Source: Gluconacetobacter azotocaptans
GTDB taxonomy: Bacteria > Pseudomonadota > Alphaproteobacteria > Acetobacterales > Acetobacteraceae
Assembly (NCBI RefSeq): GCF_014174355.1
Contig: NZ_JABEQF010000016.1
Coordinates: 1-64,000, forward strand
Direction of reading: 5' to 3'
DNA length: 64,000 nt
Positions within the stretch are counted from its first letter, which is position 1. Each line of letters opens with the position of its first letter. The position numbers and the translations under genes are program-made. The notes under the pieces were generated by a model that was not told where the DNA came from, did no database searches, and worked only from the letters and a program-made list of their open reading frames with translations. Below are positions 34,602 to 43,911 of this stretch, piece by piece.

Positions 34602-37067
34602 TTACAGGGCGGCCGAGACGGAGAACATGGCGGCAAAGCCCGACCCCACGATATAAAGCGGCGCGCTTCCCGAAACCATGGTCCCGTTCACGGCACGGGT
34701 TGTCTTGGCATTGAACTGGGTGCTGTAAATTCCTGCCAGATAATGATTGTTTGTCAAATTCACGAGGTTCAGCTGAAGCTTCGGCGCCTTGACCGGCCCC
34801 ACATTGGGGAAACGATAGCCGAGTGACATATCCACCGTCTTGTAGCCCGGCAGCTTCTCATCGTTCATGAACGTCGCATACTGCCCGCTGACGTAGTGCA
34901 TCTGGATGTTGCCGAAAAACTTCGAGTCATCGTAGCTCAGACTGACGTTTCCGGTCCAGGTCGGCGAACCCGTCGCCGTCTTGCCGGCCGTGGGCAGATA
35001 GGTCCCCTGCCGGGGCACGTTGTTGTCGATCGTCGCATGCAGATACTCGCCCGAGAGGAAGAGCGAGAAATGATGGAACGGCCGCGACCCCACGGACACG
35101 TCGGCGCCACGGCTGGTCTGGCCACCGGCGTTCACATACTGGGTGACCAGTGTGTTGTTCTGGTTGACGACGGTGGAAACCTGGCGGTTCGTGAAATTGT
35201 AATTGAATAAAGTTGCCTGGGCGGTCAGGTAATTGTCGTTATAACGATAACCGAGCTCCTCGATGATCGAGTTCTCGATCTTCTGGTCGCGGGAGGCCCG
35301 TCCCGTAATTTTGCCGGTCGTCGCCGAAACCGAGTCCGCGATCTGGCTGGGATCCGGCACCCGCGAATTTACGCCGGCATCGAGGAAGACCTCGTGATGG
35401 CTGTTGAAATCGTAGCGCGCCCCAAGGCTGGGCATGGGCGCCGTCTGGTTGTTGTTGGTGTTGTAGGTGACGCCCGGAATACGATTGAAGTTCTGCGCAC
35501 GGTAGAACAGATATTTGAAGCCGAATTCCAGCGACAGCCGGTGATCGAGGTAGTTCATCCGGTCGCCCAGAAAGATCTGGTCGGTCTGGACACGGTTCAG
35601 GACGTCGGCGAACGAATAGATCTTGCCGTTGGGCAGGTAAACGGCCGAGCTACGCGCACCCCAGAGGCTCTCGGGCGAACCGGAGGCGTTCAGATAATTG
35701 AACTGCCCGAACGAGGACTGCTCGGTGAAGGCATACCAGTCGCCGAAGATGAACCTGTTATGACGGTCGATATCCCAGGCCAGGCTTGCGTTGATGCCCG
35801 AACGCAGGAACAGCGCCGGCGATCCGGAATAGAGGGTGGCAGAGTTCGCGGTCGGTCCGTTCTGGGTCTCGAGCTGAAGGCCCTCGATCTTCTGCGTTCC
35901 GGTGTAGGCCGACGTGGGCGACAGATTCACGGCACCCGGCGCCGCGGCGCGGGCATAATAGACGTACGGCGCCACGTTCAGCATCAGGTTGTGACGCAGG
36001 ATGATCTTGTTGTTCAGGGTCGCGAACATGCCCTCGTAGACGTTCTGGTGCAGCTTGTAATAGTTCGTGTCGCCGGGCGTGAAGGTTGAGGTATAATTGT
36101 AGTTTTTTCCATACGTATTCCACGCCGCCATGGTCGGCGGACGCTCGAGCTGGAAATTGAGGTCCGTCCATTCGACCGACAGCGCGGTCTGGCTGCCGTT
36201 GTGCCAGTCCTTGATGATCTTCGAATCGACGTGCTGCCGCCAGGTGTTGCCCGGCCCCCGCCAGTCGTTACCCAGGAAATTCGAGTACGACACGAACGCG
36301 CGCAGGCCCGTATGCCCGATATCGCCCGTTTCGAACCGTCCGAACACCTGCCGCGTGTCATACGATCCATAGGTGACGTTCACCATTCCACCCATCTTGT
36401 GCGACGGGTCATGGAGCGCCATGCGAATGGTGCCCGCCGCACCGTTGGACCCCGGCACATCGAAATTTGTCGAACCCGGGCTCAGCCGCACCTCTTCGAG
36501 GTTCAGGGCGTCGACCGCCTCGTTGGGGTAGAAGGTCCCGTCATTGGTGATCGGGGAATCTTCGAAAAGCCAGATGATTTCGTTATTATTCAGTCCACGA
36601 ACCGTGATGCCGCCCGGCTGCACACCATAGGGGTCCTGCGACGCCACGACGGCCCCCGGCTGCATGGCGATCAATCGCTGTGGATTGGTCGTCGCCGGCT
36701 GGGTCTGGATATAGGCGCGCGTGGATGCGACCGACGATTTCACGCTGTTCGAAATGGCCAGCAGGCCGCCACCGGCGGAACGGTGCGTCAGCCCGGTAAC
36801 CGCCACGTCCTCAGCGCTGCCGCTTCCGTCGATCGTGGAATCGTCTTCGGCCGACGGCGCAGGACCGGGTTTCGACGCCGGCTTCGCGACGGTCTTCGCC
36901 GTCCCCTTGCCATGGGCGGCATCGGGCTGTGACGCGACGGGCGCGGCGGCAGTGGCCGCACGGGCAGCGGGCATCGCGCCGGCAATGCTCAAAACCGTGG
37001 TAGAAAGAAGTATCAGTCGAGAAATCGACAGGGGCACCATAACGCCGAATTCCTTCTTCATCAGCAT
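34602..37067 (-). CDS. TonB-dependent outer-membrane receptor without STN domain
   Basis: An 821-residue protein with a signal peptide (cleaved near ARAATAA, about 37), then a Pro/Ala/Lys-rich linker to about residue 85 in place of an STN domain. The plug domain (NPQRLIAMQPGAVVASQDP, GGITVRGLNNNEIIWLFED, VPGSNGAAGTIRMAL, about 125-220) and a beta-barrel follow. Lacking STN, it should not signal through a FecR, unlike the other two receptors. It lies at the head of the leftward aldolase/amidohydrolase group and is divergent from the amidohydrolase at 37761, so it may import the pathway substrate. Confidence 0.9.
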   Translation of the reverse strand: MLMKKEFGVMVPLSISRLILLSTTVLSIAGAMPAARAATAAAPVASQPDAAHGKGTAKTVAKPASKPGPAPSAEDDSTIDGSGSAEDVAVTGLTHRSAGGGLLAISNSVKSSVASTRAYIQTQPATTNPQRLIAMQPGAVVASQDPYGVQPGGITVRGLNNNEIIWLFEDSPITNDGTFYPNEAVDALNLEEVRLSPGSTNFDVPGSNGAAGTIRMALHDPSHKMGGMVNVTYGSYDTRQVFGRFETGDIGHTGLRAFVSYSNFLGNDWRGPGNTWRQHVDSKIIKDWHNGSQTALSVEWTDLNFQLERPPTMAAWNTYGKNYNYTSTFTPGDTNYYKLHQNVYEGMFATLNNKIILRHNLMLNVAPYVYYARAAAPGAVNLSPTSAYTGTQKIEGLQLETQNGPTANSATLYSGSPALFLRSGINASLAWDIDRHNRFIFGDWYAFTEQSSFGQFNYLNASGSPESLWGARSSAVYLPNGKIYSFADVLNRVQTDQIFLGDRMNYLDHRLSLEFGFKYLFYRAQNFNRIPGVTYNTNNNQTAPMPSLGARYDFNSHHEVFLDAGVNSRVPDPSQIADSVSATTGKITGRASRDQKIENSIIEELGYRYNDNYLTAQATLFNYNFTNRQVSTVVNQNNTLVTQYVNAGGQTSRGADVSVGSRPFHHFSLFLSGEYLHATIDNNVPRQGTYLPTAGKTATGSPTWTGNVSLSYDDSKFFGNIQMHYVSGQYATFMNDEKLPGYKTVDMSLGYRFPNVGPVKAPKLQLNLVNLTNNHYLAGIYSTQFNAKTTRAVNGTMVSGSAPLYIVGSGFAAMFSVSAAL

Positions 37068-37760
37068 TCCATCCTCCGATTACGTTCCGAGGGACAAATT
37101 ATATTTCTAATTCCGGGCGCGCTTTTTCCGTTCCATGATCGGATTTCCGGATAAGCCACGCCGGTATGTTGCGTTATCGTCACAAGGTAAGCATAGCCGC
37201 TGCCGGATCAGCAATTAGGTTCACTATCATCATATCGGGCACACTATACTGAAGAGTTATAGGGCACGTCCCGCCGATTCGGAATTTTCAGAATTATTCT
37301 TCTGATTCAATATCTTAAATCCATACGCCTCCGTCACCACGAAGGGCACGAAGTCTCTTTCAACACGGCTGAGAGTCGGATAAATTGTGCCACAACAGAA
37401 TGAAACAGGCCGGCAATCAAACATCACATAGTCCAGTTTCCATCGGCGGCCATTCGATTTGACGTTGCAGAGGATCACTGATGTGGCGTTACAAAGGGTT
37501 TCAATTCCCTTCACCTGAAGGCCTTCGGGAAGGAAAGAATCTTCTCTTGCTATATCGTAAATTTTCTGCTGCCTATCGGCCCTTCATTCATCTTCATCCG
37601 CGTGCGCGATCCTGTGTGCCGCATGGCGTCATGTGCAGGGTGACGGGTTAAAGGTATCGCACCGATCCGAATGTGTACGGGCCCTGATGCGAAACCTTCA
37701 GACAATTAACGATGTTTAATACTCAAATATAGAAAAATCTTTTCTTTTCATGAGGTACCG
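37068..37760. promoter_or_regulatory. long divergent intergenic region, AT-rich
   Basis: About 690 bases between the third TonB receptor and the amidohydrolase. A 38-base element at 37210-37247 matches 26 of 38 positions with one in front of the LysR gene. An 85-codon open frame (37257-37514, - strand) has no recognised family, no good ribosome site and unusual composition, so it is not called as a gene. The lower GC than surrounding genes suggests imported DNA. Confidence 0.55.
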
Positions 37761-39290
37761 ATGCTAATCAGAGGTGGGTGGGTCGTTGTCGATCCGCAGA
37801 CAATCGTCAAGGACGCCGCGATTCACGTCGTTGACAATCGGGTCGCCGAAGTCGGGACATGGTCCGCGCTGCGCGAAAGATACCCCGATGACGAGGTCGT
37901 CGGCGGTGCGACCTCCATTGTCATGCCGGGCCTGATCGATGCCCATTCCCACGGACGCGGGCTCTCACCCATTCAGAAAGGCGTCCTGTACGACTATCTC
38001 GAGAACGCGTTTCTCGACTGGTCGTCCATGGTGTACCTGCCCAACGATCTCTGCGCCGCCCTTTCGGCCGTACGGCATCTGCGCATGGGCTGCACCAGCA
38101 TCCACCACACGGGCTGGAATGACGAAGGGCCGAAAGCGCTGGAAAACGCGCATCTGGCGATCGGCAGCTACCGCACATCCGGGATTCGCCTGGCCTATTC
38201 CCCGGCCGTCCGGGACCGTAACCGGTTCTGCATCGACGAGGAAGGGTTCGTCGACACGCTCCCGCCGGAACTGCGGGAATTCGTGACGCCGATGACGCGA
38301 TACGATGCGAAAGCGATCGCCGACGACTACATGAATCTGTTCGAGACGCTCCATGCCTCGGACAATTCGCCGATGACCCGCGTCCTCCACGGGCCGTCAT
38401 GGGCCCACGGCACCACCGACGATTTTTTCACGCGAATCCGCGACAGCGCCGCGGCCCACGACAATACACCCGTCCATATCCATACGCTGCAGACGCCGCA
38501 TCAGCGGGCATGGAGCATCAAGACCTTCGGCTGCTCGCTCGTCGAACATCTCGACCGCCTGGGCGTTCTGGGGTCGAACACGACGCTGGGCCATGCCGTA
38601 TGGCTGTCCGAACGCGATATCGAACTGATTGCCGCGCGAGGCACCAGCACCACCCATCATGCATCGTGCAACCTTCATGTCCGGAACGGCATTTCTCCGA
38701 TCTGGCACATGATGAAGCAGGGCGTGAACGTCGCGCTGGGGATCGACGACAAGTCGCTGAACGATGACGACGATCCGTTCATGGAACTGCGCATGTCGGC
38801 GGTGCTCTCGCGCGTGCCGGGCTTCGACCTTGGCGAGACCCCCGCCCTGACCTCGGCGCAGATCCTGTCCATGGGCACGGTCAATGCGGCCAGAACCCTC
38901 GGTTTCGATCGTCTGCATGGAACGCTGCAACCGGGCGCCCCCGCCGATGCCGCGATTCTGGATACGGCGTCCATGTTGCATGATCCGTGGACGTCGGACA
39001 GGCTGGCCATTCCCGATCTTCTCGTCTGGCGCGCCAAGGGCCAGGACGTGACCGACGTCGTCGTCGACGGCAAGGTCGTCATCCGGGACCGCCGTTTCAC
39101 GACCATGGACGTCGAGGCGCTGTACGCCGAGGTCCGGGACTACGTGAAGCATTACGAGGCCAAGCCGGCTTCGCCGGAGCGTACTGCGGCACTGGCCGCC
39201 CTGCGGCCCCATTTCCACGCCTGGCATCGCAAGATGCTGACCCATCTGGATGTCAGCGAGCCGTTCTATCGCGTGAACGGCCGCGCCTGA
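37761..39290 (+). CDS. metal-dependent amidohydrolase (cytosine/S-adenosylhomocysteine deaminase-like, TrzA/SsnA group)
   Basis: A 509-residue amidohydrolase with a beta-sandwich start (MLIRGGWVVVDPQTIVKD). Metal histidines are in MPGLIDAHSHGRGL (His62, His64), and further ligands are in VHIHTLQTP, LGHAVWL and the IDDKSLNDDDDP block, where Asp replaces part of the typical DG/DS motif. SNTTLGH and HHASCNLHVRNGI are characteristic of the deaminase/chlorohydrolase group. It probably hydrolyses or deaminates a nitrogenous ring. It is the first gene of the rightward group, with an amino acid ABC transporter 205 bases downstream. Confidence 0.88.
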   Translation: MLIRGGWVVVDPQTIVKDAAIHVVDNRVAEVGTWSALRERYPDDEVVGGATSIVMPGLIDAHSHGRGLSPIQKGVLYDYLENAFLDWSSMVYLPNDLCAALSAVRHLRMGCTSIHHTGWNDEGPKALENAHLAIGSYRTSGIRLAYSPAVRDRNRFCIDEEGFVDTLPPELREFVTPMTRYDAKAIADDYMNLFETLHASDNSPMTRVLHGPSWAHGTTDDFFTRIRDSAAAHDNTPVHIHTLQTPHQRAWSIKTFGCSLVEHLDRLGVLGSNTTLGHAVWLSERDIELIAARGTSTTHHASCNLHVRNGISPIWHMMKQGVNVALGIDDKSLNDDDDPFMELRMSAVLSRVPGFDLGETPALTSAQILSMGTVNAARTLGFDRLHGTLQPGAPADAAILDTASMLHDPWTSDRLAIPDLLVWRAKGQDVTDVVVDGKVVIRDRRFTTMDVEALYAEVRDYVKHYEAKPASPERTAALAALRPHFHAWHRKMLTHLDVSEPFYRVNGRA

Positions 39291-39495
39291 TCGCACGGCG
39301 GGTCGCGCGCATCATTCCGATGCGCGCGATCCGCCAGGGCCTGGAGCGTTTTCGATAAATTAATTTGACCGAGGAACGTTTCCGGGTGTGTTGGCGGACC
39401 CCGCCCGATGGCAATCGGCGAGACGGACCATTACGAACTGTTCGCCAGACACGATCCGTGCCCCGCGCGGACGACACGCATATTACGGAGGATCC

Positions 39496-40269
39496 ATGCT
39501 TCGACGTCGTTCCCTGATGCTTGGCGCCGCCGCCACGATCGGATCCGGCCTTGTCGGCACGGCCCGGGCCGCGACGCCCACCGCGGACGATATTCGTCGG
39601 CAGGGCTATATGCGCATCGCGACCACCGGCCTGGACGCGCCTTACAATTATGTCGATCCGGATGGGCAGGTCATGGGCTTCGACATCGACTGGTCCAGGA
39701 TGATCTGCGCCAGCCTGGGGGTCGAGGCCCGGTTTTCATGCCTGGCATGGCACGGCATCCTGCCCGGCCTGATGGCGGGGCAGTTCGACGGCGTCATGAG
39801 CGCGGTGCGAATCACGCCCGAGCGCCAGGCGAATTTCACCTTCTCCGCCCCCTATACGACAGATTCCGTCGCCGTCCTGGTGCGACAGGACAACACCACG
39901 ATCAAGGAGATCGAGGACCTGAAAGGTCTGGTCGTGGGCACCGCATCGGGCAGCATCCTGGAAGCCACGGCAAACGAGATGGCCCATGCCGCCACGCTGC
40001 GCTCCTATCCAGGCCTGCCCGACATTCTCATGGACCTGATTTCCGGCCGGCTGGACGGCGCCGTCGTGGGACGGGCTGGCGCGCTCTACGCCATTCACAC
40101 CCACAACCTGCCGTTGAAGGTGGTCGGACGCGCCATCCGGCCGCAGCCCATCGCGATGATCCTGCCCAAGGGCGCCACGGACCTGGCATCGGCGGTCTCG
40201 AAGGCCATTGCCGACCGGCAGGCCGACGGGCAGGCCAGGACCCTTGCCGACCGCTGGTTCAAAGCTTGA
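39496..40269 (+). CDS. ABC transporter substrate-binding protein, polar amino acid family
   Basis: A 257-residue periplasmic protein. GGAGGATCC precedes the ATG at 39496. The signal peptide has twin arginines (RRRSLMLGAAATIGSGLVG) and ends near ARAATPT (about 23-27). The SBP family 3 core is clear: APYNYVDPDGQVMGFDIDWS, GVMSAVRITPERQANFTFSAPY, LKGLVVGTASGS and DGAVVGRAGALYAI. It binds an amino acid or similar small charged molecule. The permease (40280) and ATPase (40941) follow directly, giving a complete importer. Confidence 0.9.
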   Translation: MLRRRSLMLGAAATIGSGLVGTARAATPTADDIRRQGYMRIATTGLDAPYNYVDPDGQVMGFDIDWSRMICASLGVEARFSCLAWHGILPGLMAGQFDGVMSAVRITPERQANFTFSAPYTTDSVAVLVRQDNTTIKEIEDLKGLVVGTASGSILEATANEMAHAATLRSYPGLPDILMDLISGRLDGAVVGRAGALYAIHTHNLPLKVVGRAIRPQPIAMILPKGATDLASAVSKAIADRQADGQARTLADRWFKA

Positions 40270-40279
40270 GTATCGTCAG

Positions 40280-40939
40280 ATGATCGACTGGAATTTCATG
40301 GTCACCTATAGCCCGCGGCTGCTGAAGGCCTGCGAGGTGACGTTCGGGATCAGCGTCACCTCGCTGGCCCTTTCGACGGTCGCGGGCCTTGGCATCGCCC
40401 TGCTGCGCCTGTCCCCCCGCCGGATCCTGTCGTCGACCGCATGGATCTATGTCTGGATCGTGCGGGGCACCCCCCTGCTGCTGCAGCTGTTCGCGATCTA
40501 CTATGCCATGCCGATGACGGGACTCCGCCTCGACCCGTGGACGGCGGGCATCCTGACGCTGAGTTTGAATTCTTCGGCGTATTTTTCCGAAATCTTCCGA
40601 TCGGCCATTCAGTCCATTCCCACCGGACAGACCGAAGCCGCGATCGCGATCGGCATGGGGCCGCTGCAGACCCTGCGGCGCATCGTCATCCCCCTGTCGC
40701 TGCGCCCGGCCCTGCCGCCCTATGTCGGCCAGGCCATCACGCTGCTCAAGAATTCGTCGCTGGTTTCGATCATCGCGGTGCCCGACCTGATGCAGACGGC
40801 CCAGAGCATCTATTCCACGACGTTCAAGGTGGTGGAGGTCATGCTGATGACCGGTGTGCTCTACCTCATCATGACCAGCCTGCTGCAGATCGCCCAGACG
40901 TCCCTGGAACGCCGCCTCAGCTATTATACGGTGAAATGA
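40280..40939 (+). CDS. ABC transporter permease, HisM/GlnP family
   Basis: A 219-residue inner-membrane protein with about five helices. The family EAA loop [20 protein letters not shown] lies at about 138-157. The motif [18 protein letters not shown] (about 62-80) is diagnostic of polar amino acid transporters. The ATG at 40280 (MIDWNFMV) lies 10 bases after the substrate-binding protein stop. A longer frame into that gene is unlikely. Confidence 0.92.
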   Translation: MIDWNFMVTYSPRLLKACEVTFGISVTSLALSTVAGLGIALLRLSPRRILSSTAWIYVWIVRGTPLLLQLFAIYYAMPMTGLRLDPWTAGILTLSLNSSAYFSEIFRSAIQSIPTGQTEAAIAIGMGPLQTLRRIVIPLSLRPALPPYVGQAITLLKNSSLVSIIAVPDLMQTAQSIYSTTFKVVEVMLMTGVLYLIMTSLLQIAQTSLERRLSYYTVK

Positions 40940-40940
40940 T

Positions 40941-41681
40941 ATGAGCATCGTATCCTTCCGGGACGTCTCCAAGACGTTCGGTTCCCACCCGGTGCTGCGA
41001 AACGTATCTCTGGATATCGAGGAAGGCCAGGTCGTTGCCATCATCGGCCCCTCGGGGGCCGGAAAATCGACCCTGCTGCGCTGCGTCAATCAGCTTGAGC
41101 GTCACAGCACGGGCGAAATCCTGATCGACGGTATGCCCATCGGCGGCAACCAGCGGAACCGCGACCTGATCCGGCTGCGCCAGACGGTCGGCATGGTCTT
41201 CCAGTCCTTCAACCTGTGGCCGCATCTTTCGGCGCTGGGCAACGTGATGGAGGGCCCCGTCACCGTGCTCAAGACCCCGGTCGCCGTCGCCCGCCAGCAG
41301 GCCGAGGCACTGCTGAAGCAGGTCGGCCTTGCCGATCATGCCGCCAAATATCCCGGCCAGCTTTCCGGCGGCCAGCAACAGCGCGTCGCGATCGCCCGGG
41401 CCCTGGCCATGAAGCCGCGCGTCATGCTGTTCGACGAGGCGACCAGCGCGCTGGATCCCGAAATGGTTCAGGAGGTCCTGCGGGTTATGGAAAGCCTGGC
41501 CGCCGACGGCATGACGATGCTGGTCGTCACGCACGAGATGGGGTTCGCCCGCAAGGTCGCCGACCGCGTGGTGCTGATGGCCAACGGGCAGGTCGTCGAG
41601 GAGGATGTGCCCGAAACCTTCTTCACCAACCCCAAAGAGGAGCGCAGCCGGGCCTTCCTGAGCCGCGTGCTGTCATCATGA
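40941..41681 (+). CDS. ABC transporter ATP-binding protein, polar amino acid family (GlnQ/HisP-like)
   Basis: A 246-residue ATPase with Walker [10 protein letters not shown] (36-44), Q-loop [12 protein letters not shown], signature LSGGQQQR (141-148), Walker [15 protein letters not shown] and the switch histidine in VVTHEMGFA. It completes the importer with the two genes upstream. Its stop codon overlaps the next ATG (ATGA, 41678-41681), tying transport to the enolase-superfamily enzyme. Confidence 0.95.
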   Translation: MSIVSFRDVSKTFGSHPVLRNVSLDIEEGQVVAIIGPSGAGKSTLLRCVNQLERHSTGEILIDGMPIGGNQRNRDLIRLRQTVGMVFQSFNLWPHLSALGNVMEGPVTVLKTPVAVARQQAEALLKQVGLADHAAKYPGQLSGGQQQRVAIARALAMKPRVMLFDEATSALDPEMVQEVLRVMESLAADGMTMLVVTHEMGFARKVADRVVLMANGQVVEEDVPETFFTNPKEERSRAFLSRVLSS

Positions 41682-42781
41682 GCCGGATCGAATCTGTCGA
41701 ACCCTATGCGATCCGTCTGCCGCTTCACCTGTCGGGGGGCGGCCGCACGGAGGAATGCTTCCTTCTGCGCATCGTCACCGAAGACGGTCTGGAAGGGTGG
41801 GGCGAGGCCCATGGCAGCCCCTACCTGTCCCGCGCGGCCATAGACGCCCCGACGACCCACGTCACGGCACAGGGCGTGCGAACGCTGCTGCTGGGGCAGG
41901 ATTCCTCCGACATCGCGGGCCTGCGCCACCGGATGGAGAAGGGCACCCAATGGATCGGCCGCGACGGCGCCGTGATGCAGGCCATCGCCGCCGCCGAATT
42001 GGCCTTGTGGGACCTCGCGGGGCATCGCGCGATGCTGCCGGTCGCCCGGCTGTTGCACGACGCACCACGGATGCGCCTGCCCTGCTATGCCAGCGACAAG
42101 GTTGCCGCGACACCGGCGCTGACCGAACGGCGCATCGCCGCCGAACGCGCGGCCGGCTTTGTCGCCCACAAGATCGGCTGGCCGCCCTTCGGCCAATCGG
42201 AAGAGGGCGACGTCGCTTTCCTCGAAGCCGCACGGCGCGCCGCCCCGGACGCCACCCTGATGGTCGACGCCGCACAGGCGTTCGACGAAGCGACCGCCGT
42301 GGCCCGTGCCCGGGCCTTCGAACGCTTCGGCCTGGCCTGGATCGAAGAGCCGCTCGACCGCGACGATCTTGACGGGCAGGCACGCCTGAAGCAGGCAAGC
42401 CCGGTCCCGATCGCCTCGGGCGAAGGGGAATGCGGATTGCCCGGCCTGATGCGCGTGGCCCCGCTGGTCGACATATTGCAGGCCGATATCACCCGCTGCG
42501 GCATTCTGGCGGCGCAGGCAGCAGCGCGGCATGTGCCACAGGTCTGCAGCCACTCCTTCACCACGCCCCTCAACGTGGCCATGCACGCCCACTGGCTGGC
42601 CGCGACGCCCAATAGCTGGTTCGTGGAATGGCCCATCGCGAAGATCGCGATCTGGCAGCCCTTCTTCCCGGATGGACCGTGCCCCGTCGACGGCGCCATC
42701 AGTCTTGGCGAACAACCGGGATGGGGCGTCCGCCCCGACCTTCCGGCGTTGACGCCGTTTCTGATCCCGGCCGCCGGGTAA
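41678..42781 (+). CDS. mandelate racemase / muconate lactonizing enzyme family protein (enolase superfamily)
   Basis: A 367-residue enzyme with the N-terminal capping domain (about 1-125) and C-terminal barrel. Likely metal ligands are Asp197 (MVDAAQAF), Glu223 (IEEPLD) and Glu249 (ASGEGE). Lys165 (AHKIGW) and His292 (CSHSF) are in acid/base positions. The usual KxK motif is reduced to one lysine. The enzyme abstracts a proton alpha to a carboxylate for racemisation, dehydration or cycloisomerisation. It is translationally coupled to the amino acid ABC ATPase, so it probably acts on the imported compound. A terminator follows. Confidence 0.88.
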   Translation: MSRIESVEPYAIRLPLHLSGGGRTEECFLLRIVTEDGLEGWGEAHGSPYLSRAAIDAPTTHVTAQGVRTLLLGQDSSDIAGLRHRMEKGTQWIGRDGAVMQAIAAAELALWDLAGHRAMLPVARLLHDAPRMRLPCYASDKVAATPALTERRIAAERAAGFVAHKIGWPPFGQSEEGDVAFLEAARRAAPDATLMVDAAQAFDEATAVARARAFERFGLAWIEEPLDRDDLDGQARLKQASPVPIASGEGECGLPGLMRVAPLVDILQADITRCGILAAQAAARHVPQVCSHSFTTPLNVAMHAHWLAATPNSWFVEWPIAKIAIWQPFFPDGPCPVDGAISLGEQPGWGVRPDLPALTPFLIPAAG

Positions 42782-42799
42782 GCCCCCCGACAGGCGAGG

Positions 42800-42827
42800 A
42801 GGGACGCCATTCCCCGATGGCGTCCCT
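42800..42827. terminator. bidirectional terminator between convergent genes
   Basis: An 11-bp perfect stem AGGGACGCCAT/ATGGCGTCCCT with a 6-base loop, located 18 bases after the enolase-superfamily stop and 10 bases before the SDR stop on the other strand. T-runs are short, but position and symmetry fit a shared terminator. Confidence 0.75.
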
Positions 42828-42836
42828 TCCGCCGCG

Positions 42837-43622
42837 TCAGACGCTCCTGATCAGCCCGCCGTCCACGCGGACGCTGCTGCCGGTGATATAGGACGCACGC
42901 TCGCTCGCCAGAAACGTCACGACGTCGGCGAATTCCTCGGGGCGACCATAGCGATGGGCCGGAATCGTGCTCCAGGATTCGGCCGCGATGTCATCGGGCG
43001 TCAGGCCCCGGCGGCGGGCCGCCAGCCCATCGAGCTGATCGACCCGGTCCGTGTGGATCCGGCCCGGAATGACCATGTTGACCGTAACTCCGTCGGCCGC
43101 GACCTCATTGCTGAGTGTCTTGGACCATCCGGAAATGGCGGACCGGATACTGTTCGACAGGGCCAGATTGGGAATCGGCTGGATGATTCCGGATGAGGCC
43201 ACCGTCAGGACCCGTCCCCATTTCTTCCTCTGCATCGCGGGCAGAAGCAGATTGGTCAGCAGGAAGATCCGGCCGGCCATCATGTTGAACTGGGCCGTCC
43301 ACACATCCGGCCCCAGCGACGCGACCGCCCCTGGTGGCGGACCACCGCTGTTATTGACCAGAATATCCACGCCGCCCGCCGCGGTCACGGTGTCGGCCGC
43401 GGACATGACGGATGCGTCGTCGGACAGGTCGAGCGAGAGAGGCATGACACGCGCCTGCTGCTCCATCGGCAATGCGTCTTTCCATTCCCGCACGGCGTCC
43501 AGATTTCGCGCCGCCGCATAAACGGCGACGCCTTCCGCCAGAAGAGACCGCGCAACGGCACGTCCCAGGCCGCGGCTCGCCCCCAGAACCAGCGCCGTTC
43601 GTCCATTCAGTCCGAGGTCCAT
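42837..43622 (-). CDS. short-chain dehydrogenase/reductase (FabG-like subgroup lacking YxxxK)
   Basis: About 261 residues from the ATG at 43622, which has GGAG six bases before it (an ATG at 43634 is also in frame). The Rossmann motif GASRGLGRA is near 14-22 and NNSGGPPPG near 90-98. The catalytic region reads VASSGIIQPIPNLALSNSIR, so the usual Tyr-x-x-x-Lys is replaced by Ser/Asn and Arg. The GGPPPG/QPIPNL subgroup is known to differ this way. The C-terminal SSVRVDGGLIRS is normal. Substrate is unknown. It lies alone between two rightward groups. Confidence 0.88.
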   Translation of the reverse strand: MDLGLNGRTALVLGASRGLGRAVARSLLAEGVAVYAAARNLDAVREWKDALPMEQQARVMPLSLDLSDDASVMSAADTVTAAGGVDILVNNSGGPPPGAVASLGPDVWTAQFNMMAGRIFLLTNLLLPAMQRKKWGRVLTVASSGIIQPIPNLALSNSIRSAISGWSKTLSNEVAADGVTVNMVIPGRIHTDRVDQLDGLAARRRGLTPDDIAAESWSTIPAHRYGRPEEFADVVTFLASERASYITGSSVRVDGGLIRSV

Positions 43623-43911
43623 TGGCAACTCCATCCATCGAAAGAGAGAAAGGTATTATCCGTCCCGCGGACAGGCCCGTCGCAATCGCCTGGGGCAAGG
43701 ACCATGGCGGAACGTCTTGTCCCGAAGATGAACGCATACAGCAGGATGTTTCGACCGCGCCACTCTTTCTCCACCACCCTTGCCTGTCGATAAGTTTTAA
43801 AAATAGTCTCCGTCCATTTTTCATAGAGACCCTGCCGGACCCGCCTTGCATGTCGAACCCGGAATGATAGCCTTTCGACATCTGCATCGGATCCAGGAGC
43901 GTCCCTTTGTC

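Noticed and set aside
37257-37514. 85-codon frame in the 37 kb intergenic region
   Set aside because: No convincing ribosome site, no recognised domain, Cys-rich translation in AT-rich DNA. Conservation in relatives would be needed to revive it.
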